From Thiomicrospira sp. XS5 (GTDB taxonomy: Bacteria > Pseudomonadota > Gammaproteobacteria > Thiomicrospirales > Thiomicrospiraceae): a stretch of DNA of 64,000 nt. Every line of letters starts with the position of its first letter. Positions within the stretch are counted from its first letter, which is position 1. Of the stretch, positions 10,153-20,387 are shown piece after piece. The DNA is taken from the NCBI RefSeq assembly GCF_001507555.1, contig NZ_LQBO01000001.1, forward strand, positions 1,674,001 through 1,738,000, in the 5' to 3' direction. The notes under the pieces were generated by a model, which was not told where the DNA came from, did no database searches, and worked only from the letters and a program-made list of their open reading frames with translations. The translations under genes and the position numbers were made by a program.

Positions 10153-10899
10153 ATGAATGCCACCCGAAACTGGTCGCTGCCCGAGCTCAGTATTCCGTTA
10201 AAAGCCCTGTTCACCGGTTACATTATGGTGGTGGGGCTGGGGCTGTTGATGGCCGGCGGGCAAATACTGCTGACGCACGGCATGGCGGACGGTAAATTCG
10301 GGGTTTCGGTCGATGATATTGTGTACAGCTACTACGGGAATCGAACCGGTTCCAAGCTGGAGTCGAAACTGAATGGTTCGATGAAAGATAAGGCCACGCC
10401 GGAAGAACGGATGACATTGATTAAGTGGGCGCGTGACGGGGCCAAGGAGTCGGAATGGGAGCCGATTGTTCAGCCGATCGTGATGCAGAAATGCGCCATG
10501 TGTCATGCACACATCAAGTCTCTGCCAAATGTTTCTCAATTCGAGACCATGAAAGACATCGCCAAAGTGGATGAAGGTGCGGACATTACTTCGCTGACAC
10601 GGGTTTCACACATCCACCTGTTCGGTATTTCGTTTATTTTCTTCTTTGTCGGTTATATCTTCTCGATGGCGGTTGGCTTCAATCGCTGGGTGAAGGCGGT
10701 GATTATCTTCATTCCGTTTGCGTTTCTGGTGGTGGACATCGCGTCCTGGTGGCTGACGAAGATGAACCCGCAGTTTGCCTGGTTTGTGATTATCGGCGGC
10801 TTTGGTTACAGCATTGCCGCGACGATTATGTTGTTCACGTCTTTGTACCAGATGTGGGTGATGCCGTGGCTGGCCGCGCGTAAAACCCCGTCAGCGTAA
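10153..10899 (+). CDS. Membrane protein with a single haem-c motif
   Basis: This 248-residue protein starts at ATG 10153, 8 nt after GAGGAG. A first membrane helix covers about residues 17-38. A hydrophilic, presumably periplasmic, segment follows and contains the haem attachment motif C114-A-M-C117-H118. Three to four more helices follow from about residue 150 (LFGISFIFFFVGYIFSMAVGF; VIIFIPFAFLVVDIASWWL; FVIIGGFGYSIAATIMLF). The layout suggests a membrane-anchored c-type cytochrome subunit acting in electron transfer, but no partner enzyme is adjacent. I do not recognise a characterised family. It is followed by a strong terminator. Confidence 0.75.
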   Translation: MNATRNWSLPELSIPLKALFTGYIMVVGLGLLMAGGQILLTHGMADGKFGVSVDDIVYSYYGNRTGSKLESKLNGSMKDKATPEERMTLIKWARDGAKESEWEPIVQPIVMQKCAMCHAHIKSLPNVSQFETMKDIAKVDEGADITSLTRVSHIHLFGISFIFFFVGYIFSMAVGFNRWVKAVIIFIPFAFLVVDIASWWLTKMNPQFAWFVIIGGFGYSIAATIMLFTSLYQMWVMPWLAARKTPSA

Positions 10900-10953
10900 T
10901 CATCGGAAATGCCTTTTGAAAAGGCGAAACGACAGTTAAATTGATTGAATTGC

Positions 10954-10979
10954 AAAAACGCCCAGGCCTGGGCGTTTTT
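10954..10979. terminator. Perfect bidirectional terminator with CCAGGCCTGG core
   Basis: A perfect 26-bp palindrome centres on the motif at 10962-10971. It has an ACGCCCA/TGGGCGT stem, a GGCC loop, an A-tract on the left and a T-tract on the right. It separates the convergent haem protein and SDR genes. Confidence 0.9.
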
Positions 10980-10984
10980 CAGTT

Positions 10985-11683
10985 TTAGAGCTTTTGCAGA
11001 GAGTCGGTCGTGGAATCGTCTTGCAAATCTTTCAGGAGTTCGGCGGCGATCGTCTGGCTGGTCGGAATGGTCTCCGGGTTCTCACTCGGGAACTGACGGC
11101 TGCGCGTATTGGACTGAAAGGCACCGAGTTTGGCGCTGTAAAAGCGCACGGAGCTTTTCTGGTTTTCGAGCGCCACGGTTTTCATAAGCTGTTCCAGCCC
11201 GGCTTTGGCCACACCGTAAGCGCCGTAATAGGCCGGGTTGGTTTCCAGGTTTCCATCCAATATCGCAATCAATTGCCCGGCGTTCGCGGCACGTAATAAA
11301 GGCAGCGTTTGCTGAATGAGATGGAAATTGGCATTCAAATTGGTGTGCAGCACTTCGTACCATTGGGTGTAATCGAAATACTCAACCGGCGTAAAGGCTG
11401 GTAGGGTCGCGGCATTCAAAAACACGCCGTCAAGATGGCCGTATTCATTTTCCAGCGTGGTTCTCAGTTGCCCGTAATGCTCGATGTTGGCGCCGAGCAA
11501 ATCCATTGGAAACAAAGCCGGTTCCGCTTGGTAGTCATCGGAGTCGACAAGGGTGTCATAAAGGTGATTCAAGCCTTTCAGGTTTTTATCCAATAAAATC
11601 AATTGGTTGTTGTCGTGTGCTAAGGCCAGTGCGAGGCTGCGCCCCAAGCCTTCCGCGGCACCGGTAATCAAATAAATGCTCAT
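10985..11683 (-). CDS. Short-chain dehydrogenase/reductase (YciK-like)
   Basis: This 232-residue cytoplasmic oxidoreductase has the SDR cofactor motif LITGAAEGLGRS at residues 5-16. It has an NAA-type motif (LNAATLPAF) and a YGAYGVAKAGLEQL segment carrying the catalytic Tyr-x3-Lys. Substrate is unknown. It overlaps the upstream phosphatase gene by 4 bp. Its position as third gene after ubiG and mupP matches the conserved order seen in pseudomonads, where a YciK-type SDR follows mupP. Confidence 0.85.
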   Translation of the reverse strand: MSIYLITGAAEGLGRSLALALAHDNNQLILLDKNLKGLNHLYDTLVDSDDYQAEPALFPMDLLGANIEHYGQLRTTLENEYGHLDGVFLNAATLPAFTPVEYFDYTQWYEVLHTNLNANFHLIQQTLPLLRAANAGQLIAILDGNLETNPAYYGAYGVAKAGLEQLMKTVALENQKSSVRFYSAKLGAFQSNTRSRQFPSENPETIPTSQTIAAELLKDLQDDSTTDSLQKL

Positions 11684-12339
11684 AATGTCTCTTGAATGAA
11701 GTGAGTGATTTCAATCGGGGTTTCAAAGAAGTAGTCGGCGGGCCACGCGGTTTCGGACGCGGCTTCCGGCAAATAACCGAACATGGCGGCCCCGGTTTGC
11801 ATCCCGGCGTTGATACCGGCTTCAATGTCTCTTGGGTGGTCGCCGAGGTAAATGCATTCATCGGCGGTAACACCGCACTGTTGTGCGGCTAATAACAGCG
11901 GTTCCGGGTGCGGCTTGCGCACACTTAAGGTGTCGCCACAAACAATGCTGGCTGGTTCGGATGGAAACGAGATGTTCGCCAACAACTTTTCCGTCAACCA
12001 AGTGGGCTTGTTGGTGACAATCCCCCAGGGAATATTGCGTTCGGCAATTTCCGCCAGGCCAGCTTCCAGCCCCGGGAAAAGGCGTGTATGCATGTCGATG
12101 TGTTTGAAATACACATCCAAGAAAAACTGACGTTTGCTTTCCAGTTCCTCGCCTTCCAAGCCGGGAAACGCCAGCTGTGTCATCGCCAGTCCGCCTTGAG
12201 AAACGGTTTTGCGAATGTCTTGATAATGCAAAGGGTCCTGGCCGTAATGGCGACAGGTGTGGTTCAGCGCGTAGGCAAAATCGTAGGAAGTGTCGAGCAG
12301 GGTGCCGTCCAAGTCAAAAAGCACACATTGAATGGTCAT
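11680..12339 (-). CDS. mupP: HAD phosphatase, probably N-acetylmuramic acid 6-phosphate phosphatase
   Basis: This 219-residue HAD-family phosphatase has motif I DLDGTLLDT, motif II VTNKP, the KPHPEPLL lysine motif and motif IV GDHPRDIEAG. In the Gph/MupP group the enzyme either recycles murein sugars (MupP) or removes 2-phosphoglycolate (Gph). I favour MupP from the ubiG-mupP-SDR order and the GDxL...KPxPEPL pattern. In an autotroph the Gph role would also be useful, so the assignment stays open. The start is 35 bp after ubiG, and it overlaps the SDR gene. Confidence 0.78.
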   Translation of the reverse strand: MTIQCVLFDLDGTLLDTSYDFAYALNHTCRHYGQDPLHYQDIRKTVSQGGLAMTQLAFPGLEGEELESKRQFFLDVYFKHIDMHTRLFPGLEAGLAEIAERNIPWGIVTNKPTWLTEKLLANISFPSEPASIVCGDTLSVRKPHPEPLLLAAQQCGVTADECIYLGDHPRDIEAGINAGMQTGAAMFGYLPEAASETAWPADYFFETPIEITHFIQETL

Positions 12340-12374
12340 AAGGGTTATCTCTTCTAAATCGGTAACAGACGGGG

Positions 12375-13094
12375 TTAAACGGGTTTCTGGTAGGCCACCA
12401 GATAGTTGACGTCCAGCTTTTCGCTCAGGCCATAACGTTTCAGGAGCGGGTTGAATTCAATGCCGGCACCGTCTTTCAGAATCAAGCCGGCTTGACGCGC
12501 CATGGCATCCAGTTCAGACGGTTGAATGAATTTTTCGTGTGTATGAGTGCCTTTTGGAACCAAATCCAGCAATTGTTCCGCCGCGAAAATCGCCAACAGG
12601 TAGGATTTGTAATTGCGGTTCAGGGTGGAAAAGAACACCCATCCGCCCGGCTTCACGGCTTTTGCGGCCGCTTCGATGATGGCCGCGGGTTGTGGCACGT
12701 GTTCCAGCATTTCCATGCAGGTGACGATGTCGTAATGTTCTGAGTGTTCAGCGGCGTGGTCTTCAGCCGCTTCCAAACGGTAATCGACCTTGACGCCGGA
12801 GTCCAAGCCGTGCAACTTGGCGACAGTTAAAACTTCTTCGGCCAAATCGATGCCAGTGACTTGGCCGCCGGCCTTGGCCATGGCTTCGGATAAAATGCCG
12901 CCGCCGCAACCGATGTCGAGCACGGTTTGACCTTCAATCGGTAGAAACTGCTCGATAAAGGTCAAGCGGAAGGGGTTGATTTTATGCAAAGCGCCGAACT
13001 CACCGGATTCATCCCACCAGGTGTTGGCCAGTTGGTTGAAGTTATTCAGTTCGGCTTGATCGGCATTGTTGTGCTGCGTTTGGGACTTCGACAT
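12375..13094 (-). CDS. ubiG: Ubiquinone biosynthesis O-methyltransferase
   Basis: This 239-residue SAM-dependent methyltransferase carries out both O-methylations of ubiquinone synthesis. Motif I is VLDIGCGGGILSEAMA, followed by GIDLAEEVLTVAK and the UbiG-specific VTCMEMLEHVPQP and STLNRNYKSYL. N-terminal WWDESGEFGALHKINPFRL is diagnostic. It is first in a three-gene minus-strand unit (ubiG-mupP-SDR) divergent from gyrA. Confidence 0.96.
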   Translation of the reverse strand: MSKSQTQHNNADQAELNNFNQLANTWWDESGEFGALHKINPFRLTFIEQFLPIEGQTVLDIGCGGGILSEAMAKAGGQVTGIDLAEEVLTVAKLHGLDSGVKVDYRLEAAEDHAAEHSEHYDIVTCMEMLEHVPQPAAIIEAAAKAVKPGGWVFFSTLNRNYKSYLLAIFAAEQLLDLVPKGTHTHEKFIQPSELDAMARQAGLILKDGAGIEFNPLLKRYGLSEKLDVNYLVAYQKPV

Positions 13095-13309
13095 CAGTTC
13101 AAAATTTCCTCAAAGCTTTCTGGTGATTAGCAAATTGCTCGTGATTATAGCAACTACTTGGGTTTTTATGTGACTTAATCCGGGCCGGAGTTTCTGTGAT
13201 TGAAAATTTAAATCCCCCGATAAAGTGAGCCTTAAAATGTCATGAAAACCTTGATAAATGGCTGGAAAAGGCCAAGGGGACTTCATTTGTCTTCAGGACG
13301 CATAAAACC

Positions 13310-13339
13310 TAGTGGAAAGGCCTGTTTTTGGGTTATAAT
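13310..13339 (+). promoter_or_regulatory. Probable gyrA promoter
   Basis: A perfect TATAAT -10 element lies at 13334-13339, 39 bp before the gyrA ATG. The matching -35 region (about 13310-13316) is poor. The rest of the 283-bp ubiG-gyrA gap shows no gene. Confidence 0.55.
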
Positions 13340-13377
13340 GCTTAGTTAATGTCAACTAAAAAGAAAACTGTGATTCT

Positions 13378-15999
13378 ATGTCAGATTTTGCAAGAGAAAT
13401 TCTTCCGATCTCATTAGAAGATGAGATGAAACAATCTTATCTCAGCTACGCAATGAGTGTTATTGTTGGGCGAGCCTTGCCGGATGTTCGAGACGGTTTG
13501 AAGCCGGTTCACCGTCGCGTGCTTTATGCGATGAACGAACTCGGGAACTCCTGGAACAAGCCTTACAAAAAATCGGCACGTATCGTCGGTGACGTAATTG
13601 GTAAATACCACCCGCACGGCGATACGGCGGTGTACGACACCATTGTACGTATGGCGCAACCCTTCTCATTACGCTACATGCTGGTGGACGGACAGGGGAA
13701 TTTCGGTTCGATCGATGGTGACGCGCCGGCTGCGATGCGTTACACCGAAGTTCGAATGGCCAAAATCGCACATGAATTACTGGCGGATTTGGAAAAGGAA
13801 ACCGTTGACTTTACGCCAAACTACGACGGTTCCGAAACCGAACCGGATGTTTTGCCAACGCGTGTACCGAACTTGCTGGTGAACGGTTCTTCCGGTATTG
13901 CCGTGGGGATGGCGACCAATATCCCGCCGCACAACCTGAATGAAACCATCAATGCCTGTGTGGCCTTGATTGACAACCCCGAATTGGATATCCCGGGCTT
14001 GATGGAGCACCTACCGGGGCCGGATTTCCCAACCTACGGCATTATCAACGGCACCAAAGGGATTCGCGAAGCCTATGAAACCGGTCGTGGTCGTGTGCAA
14101 ATGCGTGCTAAGACCAGCGTCGAAACCGATAAAAGTGGTAAAGCGTCCATTATCGTTCATGAGATTCCGTATCAGGTCAATAAAGCCAAGCTGATTGAGC
14201 GCATTGCCGAGTTGGTCAAAGAGAAAAAAATTGACGGCATTACCGCTTTGCGAGACGAGTCCGATAAGGATGGGATGCGCATTGTGATTGAGGTGCGTCG
14301 TGGCGAAGTGCCGGAAGTGCTGATTAATAACCTCTATAAGCAAACCGCGTTGCAAACCGTCTTCGGCATTAATATGGTGGCCTTGATGGACGGGCAGCCG
14401 AAGCTGTTGAACCTGAAAGATGTGCTGGAAGCTTTCATTCGCCATCGCCGTGAAGTGGTGACGCGTCGTACGATTTTTGATCTGCGCAAAGCCCGTGAAA
14501 AAGCCCATATATTGGAAGGCTTGGCGCTGGCGTTGAACAATATCGATGAAATGATCGAGTTGATTAAGGCGTCACCAAGTCCGTCGGTCGCGAAAGAGCG
14601 TATGTTGGAGCGCGACTGGCCAATCGGTAATGTCGGGCAGCTACTGGATCGCGTCGAAATGGACGATGTGCGCCCGGAAGATTTGCCGGCTGGCTTTGGC
14701 GCCGAGGGTGATATTTATAAATTGTCACCGGCTCAGGCACAAGCCATTCTGGAAATGCGCTTACACCGTTTAACCGGTTTGGAACAGGACAAAATCCTAA
14801 ACGAATACCGCGAGCTGATTGCAAAAATCGCCGAGTTCCTGGAAATTCTTCGCAACCCGGATCGTTTGACCGAAGTGGTGCGTGAAGAATTGCTGGAAGT
14901 GGTCGAAAACTTCGGCGACGAACGTCGTACCGAAATCGACCACTCATACCAGGAAATCGATGCCGAGGATTTGATCGCGGTGGAAGAACGAATCGTCACC
15001 TTGTCGCAAGACGGTTACATCAAAACTCAGCCGCTATCCGATTATCAAGCACAACGTCGTGGTGGGCGCGGTAAGTCCGCCACCCAGATGAAAGAAGACG
15101 ATCAGGTCGGTAAGATTCTGGTGGCGAGCACTCATGACATGTTGTTGTGCTTCTCTAACCGCGGCAAGCTTTACTGGCAGAAAACCTGGCAGTTACCGTT
15201 GGCCAGCCGTGGTTCCAAAGGCAAACCCATTGTGAATGTGTTGCCATTGGAAGATGGTGAATACATTACTTCTGTTTTACCTGTCAGCGAATTCTCCGAT
15301 GGCTATTATGTCTTTATGGCGACCAAGAAATCGACCGTGAAGCGTGTAGCGCTGGCCGACTTTTCACGTCCAAGAGCCAACGGTATTATCGCCGTTGATT
15401 TATTGGATGACGATGAATTGGTCGGCACCGCCATTACCGACGGTGAACAGGACATTATGTTGTTCAGCAACATCGGTAAAGCGATTCGTTTCGACGAAAA
15501 CGATGTACGTGTCATGGGGCGTCAAGCGCGCGGTGTGCGCGGCATGAAACTGAAAGACGACATGTCGATTATCAGCATGCAGGTGGCCCGTAAAGACACC
15601 CTGATTTTGACCGCAACCGAGCATGGGTACGGTAAATGCACGCCGGTGGACGATTACTCCACGATCAACCGCGGCGGGCAAGGGGTGATTTCCATTAAAA
15701 CGTCTGACCGTAACGGTAACGTGGTGTCGTCGGTCGCGGTCACACCGGAACAGGAAGTGGTGTTGATCACCAATAAAGGGACTTTGGTGCGCACACGCGT
15801 TTCCGAAATCTCCGTTGTGGGGCGTAATACTCAAGGCGTCAAACTGATTAACGTCGGCAAAGGCGAAGTCGTGGTCGGCTTGGCGGTGGTCGATGTTCAG
15901 GAAGAAGAATTGCTGGAAGCCATTGACGGGGCGGACGACGCTTCTACCGAGAATGCAGTGCCTGAATCGGATGCTGGAGAGGAATCCACAACGGAATAA
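13378..15999 (+). CDS. gyrA: DNA gyrase subunit A
   Basis: This 873-residue subunit breaks and rejoins DNA in the A2B2 gyrase that introduces negative supercoils. The breakage domain contains the catalytic Tyr in AAMRYTEVR. The quinolone-determining region reads [17 protein letters not shown], with Thr where E. coli has Ser83, as seen naturally in some gammaproteobacteria, and Asp at the 87 equivalent. The C-terminal wrapping domain holds the GyrA box QRRGGRG, which distinguishes it from ParC, and ends in an acidic tail. It heads the superoperon through serC. Confidence 0.98.
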   Translation: MSDFAREILPISLEDEMKQSYLSYAMSVIVGRALPDVRDGLKPVHRRVLYAMNELGNSWNKPYKKSARIVGDVIGKYHPHGDTAVYDTIVRMAQPFSLRYMLVDGQGNFGSIDGDAPAAMRYTEVRMAKIAHELLADLEKETVDFTPNYDGSETEPDVLPTRVPNLLVNGSSGIAVGMATNIPPHNLNETINACVALIDNPELDIPGLMEHLPGPDFPTYGIINGTKGIREAYETGRGRVQMRAKTSVETDKSGKASIIVHEIPYQVNKAKLIERIAELVKEKKIDGITALRDESDKDGMRIVIEVRRGEVPEVLINNLYKQTALQTVFGINMVALMDGQPKLLNLKDVLEAFIRHRREVVTRRTIFDLRKAREKAHILEGLALALNNIDEMIELIKASPSPSVAKERMLERDWPIGNVGQLLDRVEMDDVRPEDLPAGFGAEGDIYKLSPAQAQAILEMRLHRLTGLEQDKILNEYRELIAKIAEFLEILRNPDRLTEVVREELLEVVENFGDERRTEIDHSYQEIDAEDLIAVEERIVTLSQDGYIKTQPLSDYQAQRRGGRGKSATQMKEDDQVGKILVASTHDMLLCFSNRGKLYWQKTWQLPLASRGSKGKPIVNVLPLEDGEYITSVLPVSEFSDGYYVFMATKKSTVKRVALADFSRPRANGIIAVDLLDDDELVGTAITDGEQDIMLFSNIGKAIRFDENDVRVMGRQARGVRGMKLKDDMSIISMQVARKDTLILTATEHGYGKCTPVDDYSTINRGGQGVISIKTSDRNGNVVSSVAVTPEQEVVLITNKGTLVRTRVSEISVVGRNTQGVKLINVGKGEVVVGLAVVDVQEEELLEAIDGADDASTENAVPESDAGEESTTE

Positions 16000-16059
16000 C
16001 GTTCACATAAGGGCTTGATTCTCAGGCCCGATTCCAAGTTCAAATAATAAAGAGACACA

Positions 16060-17124
16060 ATGAGAGCATTTAATTTTAGTGCCGGCCCTGCCATGTTGCC
16101 GGAAGCGGTTATGCGCAAAGCGCAAGCGGAATTTTTAAATTGGAATAATACCGGTATGTCGGTGATGGAAATGAGTCACCGCAGCAAGGAATTCATGGAA
16201 GTGGCGCACCATATGGAAGCCACTCTACGTGAAATTATGGGTGTTCCAAGCAATTACAAAGTGTTATTCGTGCACGGCGGTGCTTCCTTGCAATTTGCCG
16301 GGGTTCCAATGAATTTGACGGAAGCGAATGATGTGGTCGATTACGTCAATACCGGTGTCTGGTCACAAAAAGCCATTAAAGAAGCGGCCCGTTATGTCAA
16401 TGTGAACGAAGTGGCAAAAGCTGAAAACACCATTCCGTCGCCTGAAACGTGGCGTTTGTCTCCTGAAGCCAAGTATTTGCACATCTGCCAAAACGAAACC
16501 ATTACCGGTGTGGAATATCAATCCGCACCCATCAGCGACAAGCCCATCATTTCAGACTTTTCATCTACGGTTCTTTCCCGTCCAATCAATGTCTCCGATT
16601 ACGGTGTTATTTATGCCGGTGCGCAAAAAAACATCGGTCCGGCAGGTCTGGCCATTATTGTGGTTCGTGAGGACTTGATCGGTCAGGCACGTTCCGATAC
16701 ACCCAACCTGATGAACTGGCAAACCTATAACGATAACGGTTCCATGTTCAATACGCCGGCGACCTTCTCTTGGTATTTGGCCGGGTTGGTATTCGACTGG
16801 ATTAAAGAGCAGGGTGGCGTTGAAGCGATTGGTGAAGTGAATCAACGTAAAGCGAAGAAATTGTACGATTTGATTGACGCATCGAACTTCTACTATAACG
16901 AAGTGGACCCGTCGGTGCGCTCTTGGATGAATGTGACTTTCAAGCTGAAAAACTCGGACTTGGACGCGGCGTTCCTGGAAGAATCGAAGGCGGCCGGCCT
17001 GCTGAGTTTGAAAGGGCATAAAGCCTACGGCGGTATGCGCGCCAGCATCTATAACGCCATGCCGGAAGAAGGCGTGGATGCTTTGGTCCAGTTTATGAAA
17101 AATTTCGAAGCGAAATACGCCTGA
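16060..17124 (+). CDS. serC: Phosphoserine aminotransferase
   Basis: This 354-residue PLP enzyme makes phosphoserine from phosphohydroxypyruvate and also acts in pyridoxine synthesis. The N-terminal FNFSAGPAMLP is the SerC hallmark. The PLP lysine lies in YAGAQKNIGPAG, and HGGASLQF binds the cofactor phosphate. AGAGACA (16051-16057) before ATG is the likely ribosome binding site. Position between gyrA and pheA is the conserved gammaproteobacterial arrangement. Confidence 0.97.
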   Translation: MRAFNFSAGPAMLPEAVMRKAQAEFLNWNNTGMSVMEMSHRSKEFMEVAHHMEATLREIMGVPSNYKVLFVHGGASLQFAGVPMNLTEANDVVDYVNTGVWSQKAIKEAARYVNVNEVAKAENTIPSPETWRLSPEAKYLHICQNETITGVEYQSAPISDKPIISDFSSTVLSRPINVSDYGVIYAGAQKNIGPAGLAIIVVREDLIGQARSDTPNLMNWQTYNDNGSMFNTPATFSWYLAGLVFDWIKEQGGVEAIGEVNQRKAKKLYDLIDASNFYYNEVDPSVRSWMNVTFKLKNSDLDAAFLEESKAAGLLSLKGHKAYGGMRASIYNAMPEEGVDALVQFMKNFEAKYA

Positions 17125-17158
17125 TAATGGCCAGCCCTGAGTAGAACGACAGAACTTT

Positions 17159-18259
17159 ATGATTGACGAAACAGAAAAACAACAACTCAACGAGATTCGA
17201 GAAGAAATCGACCAAATCGATGCCGATATTCAGGCATTGATTTCACGGCGCGCCGATTGCGCACAAAAAGTGGCGGACATCAAAACCAAAGGCGGCCAGG
17301 TCGAGGCGGTTTTTTACCGTCCTGAGCGTGAAGCACAGGTTTTAAGAGCCGTCAAAGAGCGCAATAAAAGCTTGATTCCGGATGATGAAATGGCCCGACT
17401 GTTTCGAGAAATTATGTCGGTTTGTCTGGCGTTGGAGCAACCGATTAAGGTCGCCTATCTCGGCCCGGAAGGCAGTTTTACGCACGCCGGCGTGATTAAG
17501 CAGTTTGGCTCTTCTGTTCATCCTTTAGCGGTTTCGTCGATTGAAGAAGTGTTTGAAATCGTTGAAAAAGGCGAAGCCAATTACGGTTTAGTGCCGGTTG
17601 AAAACTCCACCGAAGGAGTGGTGAAGCAAACGCAAAACGAGCTGGTGACCACGCCCTTGAAGGTTTCCGGGGAAGTGGGGTTGGAAATCCATCACTGCCT
17701 GCTGTCACAACAAAATTCGTTGGACGGTATCGAAAAAATCGTTGCGCACCCGCAGGCGCTCGGTCAATGTGAAGAGTGGTTGAAAAACAACGCCCCGCGC
17801 ATTGCGTTGGAACCGGTGGAATCCAATGCGCTGGCGGCGCAAATGGCACAACAGGACGCTCGCCTGGGAGCCATAGCTTCTGAAGCGGCGGCTCAACTGT
17901 ATTCGTTACAAGTGCTGGAAACGCATATTGAAGATCGCAAAGATAACACGACCAAGTTTTGGGTCATCGGTTCCGAAACCACCGAACCGAGCGGTGAAGA
18001 TAAAACCGCTCTGGTGTTGGCCATGCCGAATAAAGCGGGGTCTTTGCTGGATGTCCTGTCCAGTTTTGCGGGACGAAATATCAGTATGACGCGCATTGTG
18101 TCCATTCCATCGACCGAAACCAAATGGGACTATTTGTTTTTTATTGATGTCGACGGTCACCAAAAGGATTCTAATCTGGCCGAAGCGATTCAGGAAGTTC
18201 AGCAAAAAGCCAGTTTCTGTAAAATTTTGGGGTCTTTTCCGGTTTCTCCGTTGAACTAA
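17159..18259 (+). CDS. pheA: Bifunctional chorismate mutase / prephenate dehydratase (P-protein)
   Basis: This 366-residue enzyme converts chorismate via prephenate to phenylpyruvate. The N-terminal AroQ chorismate mutase (about residues 8-90) has IDADIQALISRRADCAQKVADIK. The prephenate dehydratase domain begins VAYLGPEGSFTHAG and contains VPVENSTEGVV. The C-terminal ACT domain (from about residue 275, NKAGSLLDVLSSFAGRNISMTRIVSIPS) is the expected phenylalanine feedback site. No leader peptide or attenuator is visible, consistent with its internal position in the operon. Confidence 0.97.
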   Translation: MIDETEKQQLNEIREEIDQIDADIQALISRRADCAQKVADIKTKGGQVEAVFYRPEREAQVLRAVKERNKSLIPDDEMARLFREIMSVCLALEQPIKVAYLGPEGSFTHAGVIKQFGSSVHPLAVSSIEEVFEIVEKGEANYGLVPVENSTEGVVKQTQNELVTTPLKVSGEVGLEIHHCLLSQQNSLDGIEKIVAHPQALGQCEEWLKNNAPRIALEPVESNALAAQMAQQDARLGAIASEAAAQLYSLQVLETHIEDRKDNTTKFWVIGSETTEPSGEDKTALVLAMPNKAGSLLDVLSSFAGRNISMTRIVSIPSTETKWDYLFFIDVDGHQKDSNLAEAIQEVQQKASFCKILGSFPVSPLN

Positions 18260-18274
18260 AGTAAGCGATTGTAT

Positions 18275-19396
18275 ATGTCCTCCACGCCTTTGTTTTCCGA
18301 TCAAGTCTTGCCTCACGTCAACAGCATTGATGTGTATCAGCCAGGTAAGCCGATTTCCGAATTGCAGCGCGAGCATAACCTGTTTCGCATTTCCAAACTG
18401 GCCTCCAACGAAAACCCGCTGGGCAGCAGCCCGAAAGTAGTGAAAGCGATTCAATCGGAATTGATGAACCTGGGGCGCTATCCGGATGGCAATAACTATT
18501 ACCTGAAACAGGCTCTGGCGGATTTTTTGCAGCGCGACGTTTCGCAAATCGCACTGGGCAACGGTTCCAACGAGTTGCTGGAAATGGCGGCGAGAGCATT
18601 CGCCGGGCCGGGCGATGAAATCGTTTATTCGCAATACGGGTTTGCGGTGTATGCCATCAGCGCTCAGGTGGTCGGTGCCACGGGTGTCGAAGTCCCGGCA
18701 AAAGACTGGGGGCATGACTTGGAAGCGATGGCCGAAGCGATTACCGAGCGAACCAAACTGATTTACTTGGCCAACCCGAATAACCCGACGGGGACTTTTT
18801 TTGGCGAAACCGAATGGGAAGATTTCATCCGGAAGGTGCCGAAAAATGTCATCGTGGTGTTGGATGAAGCCTATACCGAATACGTCACCGATCCCGACTA
18901 TGCCGACGGTTTGGATTATTTAGACGATTACCCGAACTTGCTGGTCTCGCGTACGTTTTCCAAAGCCTATGGTTTAGCCGCTTTGCGCGTGGGTTATATG
19001 GTTGGGCACCCGGAAATCATTGGTTACATTAACCGCATTCGTGAACCCTTTAACATCAACCATTTGGCGCAAGTGGCCGCGCAAACCGCCTTGACGGACC
19101 AGGCCTTTGTCCAAAAAACAGTGACGCTCAACCAGCAGGGCATGACGAGCCTGACTCGCTTTTTCGAGGATATGGACCTGGAATACATTCCTTCGCAAGG
19201 CAACTTTATTTGTGTTCGATTGGGTGAGCAAGCGCCGACCGTCAATCAAGCATTGTTGGAAGAGGGCGTTATTGTGCGCCCGGTGGCCAAACAAGGACCT
19301 TTTGCCGAATTCTTGCGAGTGTCGATCGGTCTTCAAAAAGAAAACAGTCACTTTATGGACGCTTTGCGCAAGATTTTAAATCGTTCGGCCGGGTAA
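18275..19396 (+). CDS. hisC: Histidinol-phosphate aminotransferase
   Basis: This 373-residue class I PLP aminotransferase serves histidine synthesis and, in this gene context, probably also aromatic amino acid transamination. ASNENPLG, YLANPNNPTGT and the PLP lysine motif SRTFSKAYGLAALRVGY are present. I start at ATG 18275; an in-frame TTG lies 6 bp upstream. The setting between pheA and tyrA matches the hisC2 position in pseudomonads. Confidence 0.94.
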   Translation: MSSTPLFSDQVLPHVNSIDVYQPGKPISELQREHNLFRISKLASNENPLGSSPKVVKAIQSELMNLGRYPDGNNYYLKQALADFLQRDVSQIALGNGSNELLEMAARAFAGPGDEIVYSQYGFAVYAISAQVVGATGVEVPAKDWGHDLEAMAEAITERTKLIYLANPNNPTGTFFGETEWEDFIRKVPKNVIVVLDEAYTEYVTDPDYADGLDYLDDYPNLLVSRTFSKAYGLAALRVGYMVGHPEIIGYINRIREPFNINHLAQVAAQTALTDQAFVQKTVTLNQQGMTSLTRFFEDMDLEYIPSQGNFICVRLGEQAPTVNQALLEEGVIVRPVAKQGPFAEFLRVSIGLQKENSHFMDALRKILNRSAG

Positions 19397-19433
19397 CCCT
19401 GGCGTCTTGGGGCGACAACGGATAAATAACTAG

Positions 19434-20324
19434 ATGAAACAATGGAATAAAATCACGATTATCGGGGTCGGACTCATCGGCGGTTCCCTGGCCAAGGCTC
19501 TCAAAAAAGCAGGCCTGGTCAAAACTGTGATGGGGTACGGTTCACGCGAAGAAAATCTGCAAAAAGCTCAACAACTGGGTGTGATCGACGACTATTCGCT
19601 GTCGTTGGAAAAGGCGGTTCAAAACGCCGATTTGGTCGTGTTGGCGGTGCCGTTAGGCGCCATGGAATCCGTTTTAAAAGCGATGGCACCTTACTTAACG
19701 GACAACACGATTGTGACCGATGTTGGCAGTGCAAAAACATCGGTATTAAAAGCGGTAGAGTCGGCCTTTGGCCAGCTTCCCAAACGCTTTGTGGCCGGGC
19801 ACCCGATTGCCGGAAAAGAAAAAAGTGGCGTTGAAGCGGCCTGTGAAGACCTATTTGTTGATCATCGGGTTATTTTGACGCCGACGACGGAAACCGATAA
19901 AACCGCTTTGGCGGCCTTAACCGAGCTTTGGCAGGCGACAGGTGCCTGCGTATCGGAAATGACACCGGAATTTCATGATGAAGTGTTTGCCGCCACCAGC
20001 CATTTGCCACACCTGTTAGCATTCGGGCTGGTGAACCTGCTGAATGAACACGAAGAGTTGGGCAATGTGTTTCAGTATACGGCCGGTGGCTTCCGCGATT
20101 TTACTCGCATCGCCTCCAGTGATGCGGTGATGTGGCGCGACATTGCCTTGACGAACCGTGACGCCATCGTCAAGTGGTTGAAGCATTATCAAACCGAAAT
20201 TCAGGCCTTGACCGACTTAGTCGATTCCGGCGACGGTCAAGGTATTCACGATTATTTTGCTCAAGCAAAACAGGCGCGAGACGAGCACATCGTTAAACCG
20301 AATGGCGCCGAAAATAAACATTAA
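19434..20324 (+). CDS. tyrA: Prephenate dehydrogenase
   Basis: This 296-residue enzyme oxidises prephenate (or arogenate) towards tyrosine. The NAD(P)-binding motif IIGVGLIGGSLAKALKK is at the N-terminus. GHPIAGKEKSGVEAA and ATSHLPHLLAF are the TyrA catalytic-region motifs. Unlike enteric TyrA there is no fused chorismate mutase. In several relatives tyrA is fused to aroA; here the two are separate, 63 bp apart. Confidence 0.94.
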   Translation: MKQWNKITIIGVGLIGGSLAKALKKAGLVKTVMGYGSREENLQKAQQLGVIDDYSLSLEKAVQNADLVVLAVPLGAMESVLKAMAPYLTDNTIVTDVGSAKTSVLKAVESAFGQLPKRFVAGHPIAGKEKSGVEAACEDLFVDHRVILTPTTETDKTALAALTELWQATGACVSEMTPEFHDEVFAATSHLPHLLAFGLVNLLNEHEELGNVFQYTAGGFRDFTRIASSDAVMWRDIALTNRDAIVKWLKHYQTEIQALTDLVDSGDGQGIHDYFAQAKQARDEHIVKPNGAENKH

Positions 20325-20387
20325 GATGGCTCGAGAGGCAAATGATTTAAAGTCATTGCCGCTCTCGTAACCTTAGGAAAATTGATT

